Shown here: positions 16,999 to 23,762 of the stretch, one piece after another
Position numbering within the stretch: the first letter of the stretch is position 1
Layout of the letters: every line of letters begins with the position of its first letter
Assembly (NCBI GenBank): GCA_024233215.1
Contig: JACKPW010000008.1
Coordinates: 213,153-277,152 of the forward strand
DNA: 64,000 nucleotides
Source of the DNA: Verrucomicrobiales bacterium
Lineage (GTDB): Bacteria; Verrucomicrobiota; Verrucomicrobiia; Limisphaerales; J093
Direction: 5' to 3'
The notes under the pieces: model-generated
Databases searched by the model: none
What the model was told of the DNA's origin: nothing
What the model saw: only the letters and a program-made list of their open reading frames with translations
Program-made: the position numbers and the translations under genes

Positions 16999-17370
16999 TC
17001 ATCGCCACTGCAGGAAACCCCTGCGCCAGGCCCAGACCAGTCCTTCCACCAGCAAGAGCAGGAACACCATCATCGCCACAAATGCCCCCGCCGGCAGTTT
17101 CCCGAAGGCGACCGCGAAGGGCAGCAGGAAGATCGCTTCCACATCGAAGACGAGGAAGATGATCGCGTAGATGTAGTAGCCGGAATGGAACCTGCCCCAG
17201 GCATCCCCCTTGGTCTCGAGACCGCATTCGTAGGTCGCGTTCTTGATATCCCCGGGGCGTGGCGGTGACACCAGGATCGCCCAGAGGCGCGCGATGGCGA
17301 GCGGCGTGATGCAAAACGCCACCGCGATGGCGCCCAGCACGGCGAGGAAGAGGTAGGGATGGTTTTCCAT
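16999..17370 (-). CDS. nuoA: NADH-quinone oxidoreductase subunit A
   Basis: A small membrane subunit (123 aa, three helices), first structural gene of the operon. The ATG at 17370 gives MENHPYLFLAVLG. An upstream in-frame extension to 17418 is open but overlaps the preceding ORF and lacks homology. Signatures are KNATYECGLETKGDAWGRF and YAIIFLVFDVEAIFLLPFAV, the latter with the conserved Asp-Glu pair in TM2. Confidence 0.94.
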   Translation of the reverse strand: MENHPYLFLAVLGAIAVAFCITPLAIARLWAILVSPPRPGDIKNATYECGLETKGDAWGRFHSGYYIYAIIFLVFDVEAIFLLPFAVAFGKLPAGAFVAMMVFLLLLVEGLVWAWRRGFLQWR

Positions 17371-17399
17371 GTCTCGGTCGGCCCGGATCGTCCCCCGGT

Positions 17400-17669
17400 T
17401 CAGTTCTCCGCCGGACACTGCCGGCGCAGACCCACGGAGTGGGCGATATCCTCGAATTCACGGCGTTCGAGATCCTCGAGACGCTTGCCCCGTTCGTCCA
17501 GCTTCTCGTTGATACGAATGGCCTTCTCGGTCATCTCCTCGTGGGTCTCCTTGGAACCACCCACCAGGGCAAAGTTCGGCCCGGTGGTCACCCGCTTGTG
17601 ACCGTCGCCGTCGAGCCCGACCCCGAGCAGCACCGCCCGCCGCTTTCCTTTCGACCGATTATTCGTCAT
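17400..17669 (-). CDS. Small soluble protein of unknown function at the head of the nuo operon
   Basis: An 89-aa ORF with a basic start (MTNNRSKGKRRAVLLGVGLD) and a charged helical second half (about residues 43-77). A central part reads TTGPNFALVGGSKETHEEM. It ends 29 bp before nuoA on the same strand, so co-transcription is likely. I recall similar short proteins in other Verrucomicrobiota but cannot name a family. It has no cysteines or histidines arranged to bind a cofactor, and no membrane segment. An accessory or assembly role for complex I would be a guess from position only. Confidence 0.6.
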   Translation of the reverse strand: MTNNRSKGKRRAVLLGVGLDGDGHKRVTTGPNFALVGGSKETHEEMTEKAIRINEKLDERGKRLEDLERREFEDIAHSVGLRRQCPAEN

Positions 17670-17690
17670 GAGGCAAGGCTAAGATGGGCA

Positions 17691-18137
17691 TTACTCCAAT
17701 CCAAGAGAAAAGCTGGGAAGGGTTGGGGAAGAGCGCTTGCGGGCGCATGGCAAGCTGGCGACTCCCCCCGCCCGGATGGAGGACTGACACAACTCCTCCG
17801 GTCTGCCTCCGGACGCGTCCCCGTTATCCGGCTGCGCCCCAGCCTCGGTCTGGGAATAGCGGAGAACCGCCGCGGCGACGAGCAACAGGAATCCAATCGC
17901 TGAAAGCAGCTCGAAGACCCGCAGGCGAAGCGGAGTCCAGCGGAGCTTGCGGGCAACGGCACGGGCGAGCAGGTAATCGTCGACGATGGCCGGCCCCCAG
18001 AGTCGCGCCGAGGGATGCTCCCAGAATCTCCGGAGAAACGCCCGGACCCCAAGCCACCAGAGCAGCACCGCCACCGCCACAAGGTAAAACCCGGCGGCCG
18101 CAAGGATTAGCTCGATGGAAACTCGCACCGGCGCCAT
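17691..18137 (-). CDS. Hypothetical membrane protein
   Basis: A 148-aa protein starting at MAPVRVSIEL (the frame is open 11 codons further upstream). Two hydrophobic segments are clear: about residues 8-33 (ILAAAGFYLVAVAVLLWWLG) and about residues 75-95 (LLSAIGFLLLVAAAVL). Between them is a basic cytosolic-type loop with paired arginines. The last 50 residues are polar and low in conservation signals. It ends 21 bp before the ORF leading into nuoA. I do not recognise a family. Confidence 0.5.
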   Translation of the reverse strand: MAPVRVSIELILAAAGFYLVAVAVLLWWLGVRAFLRRFWEHPSARLWGPAIVDDYLLARAVARKLRWTPLRLRVFELLSAIGFLLLVAAAVLRYSQTEAGAQPDNGDASGGRPEELCQSSIRAGGVASLPCARKRSSPTLPSFSLGLE

Positions 18138-18409
18138 TTCAGCCGAGCAACTTCTTTGATGCAACTGCAATTATGAGGAATCTCGCGGGCTGAAGGCCGG
18201 CGACGGCTTAGAATCGGCGATCCTCACAGGCATCCGTCAACGATTGGTTAATCGTTCTGATACACCTTAGTAAAACAACTGTCAGCACGCCAACCACCAC
18301 TGCCGGAACTCACTCAAACCGTCGTCGGATCTCCCGGGTGCCCGACGGTCGGGACAGGGAGTTGATCGCCAAAAGGATAATCCGACTTGATCCCCGCATC
18401 CGGGCCGGG

Positions 18410-19108
18410 TCACGCGGGTTCAGGGCGCCCGCCGGAAGCGGTGTGGGGTCCCTTGGCCAATGCGTGGGGTCGCACCTGAGTGGCCGGATCCCCAAACAGG
18501 CGGGTGAGTTTCTCACGCAGCTGCAGTCGGGCGCGGAGCAGCCGCACCTTGACGTTCGCCTCGGAGATTCCGAGCGCCCCCGCGGTCTCCCGGACGGAGA
18601 GTCCCTCCACATCGCGCAGGAGGAACACCAACCGGTGCTTCTCGTCGAGCTCGCCCAGCGCATCCTCGATCACCCGGCCGGTCTCGCGATTCCGGACGAG
18701 GCGATCCGGGGATTCCCGCCAGTCGGCGACGTAGTCGGGACGGGCGATGGTCCCCTGGTCATCCGGCTCGGTGGAAGCCTCGAGAGAGACCATCTCCAGC
18801 CCCCCACGTTTGCGGATGATCTTCAGGGCCGCATAGGTGGCGATCCGCATCAACCACGTCCCGAAGGCGGCTTCCCCACGATAGGTGTCGAGGTGCTCCA
18901 CGGCCTTCATGAAGGTCTGCTGGGTGATATCCTCGGCATCGTGACGGTTCCGCAACATGCGCCAGGCGAGCGAAAAGACCTTGCCCTCATGGCGGGAGAC
19001 CAACTCCTCAAAAGCAGCCAGCTCGCCGGCCCTGGCCCGGCGAACCAGCACGGCCTCACCGTCCGTTTCAGCGGCGCCGCCGTTATCCTGCCCTGACTGC
19101 TCTCGCAT
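18410..19108 (-). CDS. ECF-type RNA polymerase sigma factor
   Basis: A 232-aa sigma-70-family factor of the extracytoplasmic-function group. Region 2 reads FEELVSRHEGKVFSLAWRMLRNRHDAEDITQQTFMKA, and region 4 reads LDEKHRLVFLLRDVEGLSVRETAGALGISEANVKVRLLRAR, the helix-turn-helix that contacts the -35 element. The ATG at 19108 (MREQSGQDNG) is preferred; the frame runs upstream to 19216. A charged linker (about residues 95-130) separates the regions. No anti-sigma or zinc-finger gene follows it; the next 270 bp on that side hold nothing recognisable, so its partner must be elsewhere or absent. Confidence 0.92.
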   Translation of the reverse strand: MREQSGQDNGGAAETDGEAVLVRRARAGELAAFEELVSRHEGKVFSLAWRMLRNRHDAEDITQQTFMKAVEHLDTYRGEAAFGTWLMRIATYAALKIIRKRGGLEMVSLEASTEPDDQGTIARPDYVADWRESPDRLVRNRETGRVIEDALGELDEKHRLVFLLRDVEGLSVRETAGALGISEANVKVRLLRARLQLREKLTRLFGDPATQVRPHALAKGPHTASGGRPEPA

Positions 19109-19271
19109 GACGGGAGTGTGAAACCGCGCCGCCGGCGGGTCAACGGCGCACCGCAGGCCGGGCGGTGGGAGGAACATCCGGCCGGCGGGAGGGGCTTCGA
19201 CTTTCGCCGCCCGCAAACCGGTAATGGACTCCCGGTCGGGCGGCCGGCGATCCGGCAGGTCCGGCTGTCGG

Positions 19272-21095
19272 TCACCTTCCCGGTAGCAGGACGTAGCCGA
19301 GCTGTTTCAAGGCACGGGTGAAGGCGGCCAGGTTCTTTGCGGGTACAACGATACGGTTGTCGCCGGCGTGGTGACAGTATTTCCTCGTGCCGGTGCTGGT
19401 GGCGATGAGCCGGGCGAGGGTCTCATCCTGCCATTCCAACAAGACGGCATCCTGCCGGGACCGGCATGCGTCCAGGCGACCCTCCGTTTCGGCCAGGAAG
19501 GTCCGGACGTTCTCGGGAATCCCGCCGACGACGCGGCCATCGAGGTATTCGGTCAGTTCGCCGAAAGAGGCACCGGATTCCACATGCCCCAGCATTCGTC
19601 CGGGATCGAGCCGCCAGACCAGGTCGCTCTGCGGCACCGCCAGCAACTCAAGCATCGCCTGGTCGGCCGGGTTCAACGCCGCCTGCGTGAGCACCAGGTC
19701 GTGATTGGGGAGGACCCGGAACAAGCCGGGGGATTCCTCTTCGGTCATCTCGTAGTCGTCGGCCAATCCCAACGCGTAGGCGCCCAGCGCATTCAGCCGC
19801 ACAAAGAGCAGGCCGTCGTAGCGTCCACAAAACGACAGATCATCCGTGCCCCATCCGCCACCGAGGTCCGGCCACAAGTCGTGGGGGAAGACGCAGGCAA
19901 CGTCCAGCAGGCCGAGCGTTCCCAGCGTCTCCATGAGAAAAGCGCGCAGGTACTGACGGTTCAGCCCGGTGCTGCTCTGAATGCAACCGTACTGCAACTC
20001 GCAAAAGTAGAGCACCCCCACGTTCTCCGGCAGGACATCCCATTCGCCGGACGTGGCTTCCACCACCCGCCGGGCTTCCTCGAACTTCAGCCACTGGCCG
20101 ACCGGGTAGGCTCCCATCGCCTCGACAATCTCGAGCCGGCGCAGCGAGGGATTCGACAGCCACCGCTTCGCCCTGCCGCCCTGGCCGCGAATGTTGTTGA
20201 TGCGATTGAGTTCGTCGAAGCCATTGTCCTGCAGGCAACGCTGCACACCGGCACGATACTTCTCCGGCGTGAACTGCTGGAGGATGTCCCGGCCAGCATT
20301 GGTGAGGACCAGGGCGCCCCCCTTCTGCCGGGCCCAACCGCATTGCTGGCCCAGCACCGGCCACGCATGGGCCCGCACGGCCCCGGCGGCCTTGTAGTAT
20401 TTGGTGTCCCAGGGATCTCGCCGTTGTTCGACCGGCTTTTCGAGATCGAAGTCCGGCACCACGAGGGTCTGGGCCACCAGGCGGGTGGCGGCGTCGGTCG
20501 GGCGGCCGCCCTTGGGGGTGACCTTCACCTTGCCTCCTTGGATCAGGCGCAACACGCGACCGAGCTCCACCGGGACGACGCGTTCGCCCTCGAAGACCTG
20601 CAACAAGCGGGCGGGGCTGCCGCTCGGGGCCTTGCCTTCGGGATGCCATTGCGTGGGCAGCAACTCCACGGGGGTCACCGTGAGACCGGGCGGCTCGGGC
20701 AGCCGGGCTCGGAGCGGTTCGATGAGCGCGAAGACCAAACCGGCACCCCCATCCGACCAGCGCGCCGTGAAGCTGATGAAGGGGACGAGTAACGACACGG
20801 GCTCGTTCCATCGCGCGTATTGGGAGATCTTCGGGTATTTGAGGTCGTACCGTGCGGAGAATTCCCGTGGGGAAAGCAACCGGCCCTGGTGGGCGGAATC
20901 GGCCAGTAATCGGTGCTCCGCCGGGCTCAGACGGTTGAGCACGGCCGGCAGGTTGAGGGTGATCTGCTGCTCGATGAGCCGGACGAACTGGTCCTTGCGG
21001 GTCACGCCTTTGAGCGACACATCCATGTGTTTGAGCCAGCCCTTGAGGAGGTCGGCGTTCAGCGAAAGCAGATGTTCGCGGAGCGAATCGTCCAT
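19272..21095 (-). CDS. Helicase-associated protein with C-terminal XPB/Ssl2-type domain, divergent from XPB
   Basis: A 607-aa soluble protein. The N-terminal 100 residues are helical (MDDSLREHLLSLNADLLKGW, then a segment on PAEHRLLADSAHQGRLLSPREF) and resemble a winged-helix fold. The middle is of unknown type. Near residues 460-600 is a domain like the helicase-associated (Helicase_C_3 / XPB N-terminal) family: FRVLPNHDLVLTQAALNP, then SDLVWRLDPGRMLGHVESGASFGELTEYL, then GGIPENVRTFLAETEGR. In actinobacteria a protein with this domain sits next to the XPB gene. Here it is transcribed away from xpb with 466 bp between. No nuclease or ATPase motif is visible. Confidence 0.7.
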   Translation of the reverse strand: MDDSLREHLLSLNADLLKGWLKHMDVSLKGVTRKDQFVRLIEQQITLNLPAVLNRLSPAEHRLLADSAHQGRLLSPREFSARYDLKYPKISQYARWNEPVSLLVPFISFTARWSDGGAGLVFALIEPLRARLPEPPGLTVTPVELLPTQWHPEGKAPSGSPARLLQVFEGERVVPVELGRVLRLIQGGKVKVTPKGGRPTDAATRLVAQTLVVPDFDLEKPVEQRRDPWDTKYYKAAGAVRAHAWPVLGQQCGWARQKGGALVLTNAGRDILQQFTPEKYRAGVQRCLQDNGFDELNRINNIRGQGGRAKRWLSNPSLRRLEIVEAMGAYPVGQWLKFEEARRVVEATSGEWDVLPENVGVLYFCELQYGCIQSSTGLNRQYLRAFLMETLGTLGLLDVACVFPHDLWPDLGGGWGTDDLSFCGRYDGLLFVRLNALGAYALGLADDYEMTEEESPGLFRVLPNHDLVLTQAALNPADQAMLELLAVPQSDLVWRLDPGRMLGHVESGASFGELTEYLDGRVVGGIPENVRTFLAETEGRLDACRSRQDAVLLEWQDETLARLIATSTGTRKYCHHAGDNRIVVPAKNLAAFTRALKQLGYVLLPGR

Positions 21096-21168
21096 CGCGC
21101 AATGCAGCCAGAGATGGGCCGGTGCGACAAGCCTGCGAGGAAGGGCTGCCGCAAGGCGCGGCTGCTCT

Positions 21169-21247
21169 GGGGATCAGTTCTCACTATTGACGGAGAGGGC
21201 GCCGTCAATAGCTGCAGAACTGACCCCGTCGCTCGGTTCATGGAAAG
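21169..21247. repeat. Palindromic interspersed repeat, copy 1
   Basis: A 79-bp unit whose ends are inverted repeats (GGGGATCAGTTCT against AGAACTGACCCC) with an inner pair CTATTGACGG / CCGTCAATAG. It is followed by a non-palindromic tail GTCGCTCGGTTCATGGAAAG. A second copy lies 57 bp further on. The form (GGGGTCAG ends, strong cruciform) is that of REP-like elements mobilised by RAYT (Y1) transposases. The rest of the 21096-21561 gap holds nothing coding; it must also contain the promoters of the divergent genes. Confidence 0.85.
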
Positions 21248-21303
21248 CCCCAATGACAAACGCTTTGTCATGCAATGGGACCTGGAATTCGGTGCGGCCG
21301 CTC

Positions 21304-21381
21304 GGGGTCAGTCCTCACTATTGGCGGAGAAAGCGCCGCCAATAGCTGCAGAACTGACCCCGTCGCTTGGTTCATGGAAAG
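21304..21381. repeat. Palindromic interspersed repeat, copy 2 (direct repeat of copy 1)
   Basis: A 78-bp unit differing from copy 1 at only a few sites. Some changes are compensatory: the inner stem is CTATTGGCGG / CCGCCAATAG here, so the pairing is kept although the base changed on both sides. That argues that the hairpin itself has been maintained or that the copies come from different hairpin-forming masters. The same tail, GTCGCTTGGTTCATGGAAAG, follows. Confidence 0.85.
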
Positions 21382-21561
21382 GTACCGGGAACAGCACGCG
21401 AGAGCGCGCGCGCACCCCGAGGCGGGGCGGCGTGCCGGTGAGGTTTCCAGTCGACGAGGCAGGCGCCGGCTGCAACGCTGGAGCGCGCTTGCGCCGGGGG
21501 GCAAACTCGCGGTCCGCGGGCGTGTGCACAATCGGAATCGTGATCGACACTTGAGGCCCCG

Positions 21562-23298
21562 ATGACTCAGTCCCTGGAACCGCACCCGGACAATCCGCTG
21601 ATCGTGCAAGGCGACCACACCGTCCTGCTCGAAGTGGACAATCCGCGGTACACCTTGGCGCGGGACGCTCTCGCGCGATTCGCCGAATTGGTGAAGTCGC
21701 CGGAGCATGTCCACACCTACCGGATCACGCCCCTTTCGATCTGGAACGCCTGTGCCGCCGGCCAGACGGCGGATCGCATCGTCGAGGCGCTGCGCGGGCT
21801 GTCGAAATACCCGTTGCCGGGCCATGTCGCCACCAGTGTGCGGGATTCCGCCGCCCGTTACGGATGCCTGAAGCTCTCCCGGCACGACGACGCCACCCTG
21901 TGCCTTGCGGCGCGCGACCTGCCCCTGGCGGAGGAACTCGCCCACCAACGCGCGCTGCTTCCGCTGTTGGGCGAGCGGGTCGGGTCGCTGGAATTCCTCG
22001 TCGCTGCCGCCAACCGGGGCCGGCTGAAGCAGACGTTGATCAAGCTGGGCTTCCCCACCGAGGACCTGGCGGGCTACGTCGCGGGTGACGCATTCGCCAT
22101 GGCGCTGCGGGCGGTGAGCCGGGGAGGACATCCCTTCGCACCCCGGGACTATCAGCGGGAAGCGGCCGGGGTGTTCCACGCGGGCGGCGAAGTGCGGGGC
22201 GGATCAGGTGTCATTGTGCTGCCCTGCGGGGCGGGGAAGACCATTGTGGGAATGGCCTGCATGGCGGAAGTTCAGGCTTCCGCCCTGATCCTGGCCACGA
22301 ACGTCACGGCGGCCCGGCAGTGGCGGGAGGAACTGCTCGACAAGACCACGCTGAGGGAGGAGGACATTGGCGAGTACACGGGCAACACCAAGGAGGTCCG
22401 GCCGGTTACCATCGCGACCTACCAAATCCTCACCCACCGCCGGAACCAGACCGCGGAGTTCACCCACTTCGCCCTGTTCGACGAGCGCAACTGGGGATTG
22501 ATCATCTACGACGAGGTCCATCTGTTGCCGGCACCGGTTTTTCAGATCACGGCCACCTTGCAGGCCCGCCGCCGCCTGGGGCTCACCGCCACGCTCGTCC
22601 GGGAGGATGGCAAAGAGGACGACGTCTTTGCGTTGATCGGACCGAAGAAATACGACGTGCCGTGGAAAGAAATGGAGAAGCAGGGGTGGATCGCGACCGC
22701 CACCTGCACCGAAATCCGGCTGCCCATGACCGAAACGCGGCGGATGGAATACGCCGTGGCGGAGGCGCGGCACAAATTCCGCATCGCGTCGGAGAACCCG
22801 GACAAACTGCGGCTCGTGCGGCAGTTGATCGACCGGCATCGGGACGTGCCGGTGCTGGTCATCGGGATGTACGTCGACCAGGTGCGAAGCTTCGCGGAGG
22901 AGTTGAATCTGCCGTTGCTGACCGGCGCAACGACCCAGCGCAAGCGCGACGAGGTCTACGAACGGTTTCGCCACGGCGACCTGCGTGCGCTGGTGGTTTC
23001 GAAGATCGCGAACTTCTCCGTGGACCTGCCCGATGCGGCGGTGGCGATCCAGGTTTCCGGCATGTTCGGATCGCGACAGGAGGAGGCGCAACGGCTGGGC
23101 CGCATCCTGCGGCCGAAGCCGGGCGACAACCAGGCACACTTCTATTCCATTGTCTCGCGGGACACCGTGGAACAGGACTTTGCCCTGAAACGCCAGTTGT
23201 TCCTGTGCGAACAGGGCTACGAATACCGCATCCTCACCCTGGACCGGCCCGGGGAACTGCTCCCGGCAAAAGCCGGTTCTCTGTCCCCAACCTCATGA
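21562..23298 (+). CDS. XPB/Ssl2-type superfamily 2 DNA helicase
   Basis: A 578-aa ATP-dependent DNA helicase. The N-terminal 130 residues form the XPB/Ssl2-like domain (PLIVQGDHTVLLEVDNPRY, then HVHTYRITPLSIWNACAAG). The helicase core has Walker A LPCGAGKTI with K226, DEVH at 317-320, motif III GLTATLVREDG carrying the RED sequence typical of XPB, and motif VI QRLGRILRPKPGD at about 510. Eukaryotic XPB opens DNA in transcription and nucleotide excision repair; archaeal XPB works with the nuclease Bax1. No such nuclease is seen here. The ATG at 21562 follows a GAGGCCCCG stretch, and the stop overlaps the next gene by ATGA. Confidence 0.92.
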   Translation: MTQSLEPHPDNPLIVQGDHTVLLEVDNPRYTLARDALARFAELVKSPEHVHTYRITPLSIWNACAAGQTADRIVEALRGLSKYPLPGHVATSVRDSAARYGCLKLSRHDDATLCLAARDLPLAEELAHQRALLPLLGERVGSLEFLVAAANRGRLKQTLIKLGFPTEDLAGYVAGDAFAMALRAVSRGGHPFAPRDYQREAAGVFHAGGEVRGGSGVIVLPCGAGKTIVGMACMAEVQASALILATNVTAARQWREELLDKTTLREEDIGEYTGNTKEVRPVTIATYQILTHRRNQTAEFTHFALFDERNWGLIIYDEVHLLPAPVFQITATLQARRRLGLTATLVREDGKEDDVFALIGPKKYDVPWKEMEKQGWIATATCTEIRLPMTETRRMEYAVAEARHKFRIASENPDKLRLVRQLIDRHRDVPVLVIGMYVDQVRSFAEELNLPLLTGATTQRKRDEVYERFRHGDLRALVVSKIANFSVDLPDAAVAIQVSGMFGSRQEEAQRLGRILRPKPGDNQAHFYSIVSRDTVEQDFALKRQLFLCEQGYEYRILTLDRPGELLPAKAGSLSPTS

Positions 23299-23762
23299 CT
23301 GACGAACAACGCCTCATTGAGAAGCTGCTGCGGATTGAAGCGCTGCATGCCGGCGCGGCAACCCACGGCGAACGGGAAGCCGCAGCCCAGGCGCGCGAGC
23401 GGATTCGTGCCCGCTTGGCCCGAGAACGGGACAACGATCCGCCGGAGGAGTTCAGCTTCAGTCTGCCGGATCCATGGTCGCGCCGCTTGTTCATCGCTTT
23501 GCTGCGCCGATACGACCTCCGACCATACCGCTACCCCCGGCAGCGACGAACGACGGTGATGGCCCGGGTGCCCCGGCAGTTTCTCGACCACACGCTCTGG
23601 CCGGAGTTCGAGGAACTGGACCGCACCCTGGGCAGTTACCTGAAGGAAGTAACCGAGCGCGTCATCCGCGAAGGTATCGCGCCGGACACCTCGGAGGTGG
23701 AGGTGCGCCCGGCACAGAATGAACTGGTCTTCGACTCGCGCGAACCGAACCAGCCCATATGA
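23295..23762 (+). CDS. DUF2786-like small protein between XPB and its partner
   Basis: A 155-aa protein translated through ATGA overlaps with both neighbours, so the three genes form a tight unit. Residues 1-45 (EQRLIEKLLRIEALHAGAAT then EREAAAQARERIRARL) resemble the N-terminal helical hairpin of DUF2786. Residues 55-130 include RRLFIALLRRYDLRPYRYPRQ and VPRQFLDHTLWPEFEEL, which I have seen in proteins that pair with DUF2786 in proteobacteria. No catalytic motif is evident. The many arginines and the location suggest a nucleic-acid or helicase partner, but that is inference. Confidence 0.65.
   Translation: MTDEQRLIEKLLRIEALHAGAATHGEREAAAQARERIRARLARERDNDPPEEFSFSLPDPWSRRLFIALLRRYDLRPYRYPRQRRTTVMARVPRQFLDHTLWPEFEELDRTLGSYLKEVTERVIREGIAPDTSEVEVRPAQNELVFDSREPNQPI

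Noticed and set aside
21059..21561. Short frames through the palindromic repeats
   Set aside because: The same codons recur only because the repeat recurs; no start signal or independent conservation.
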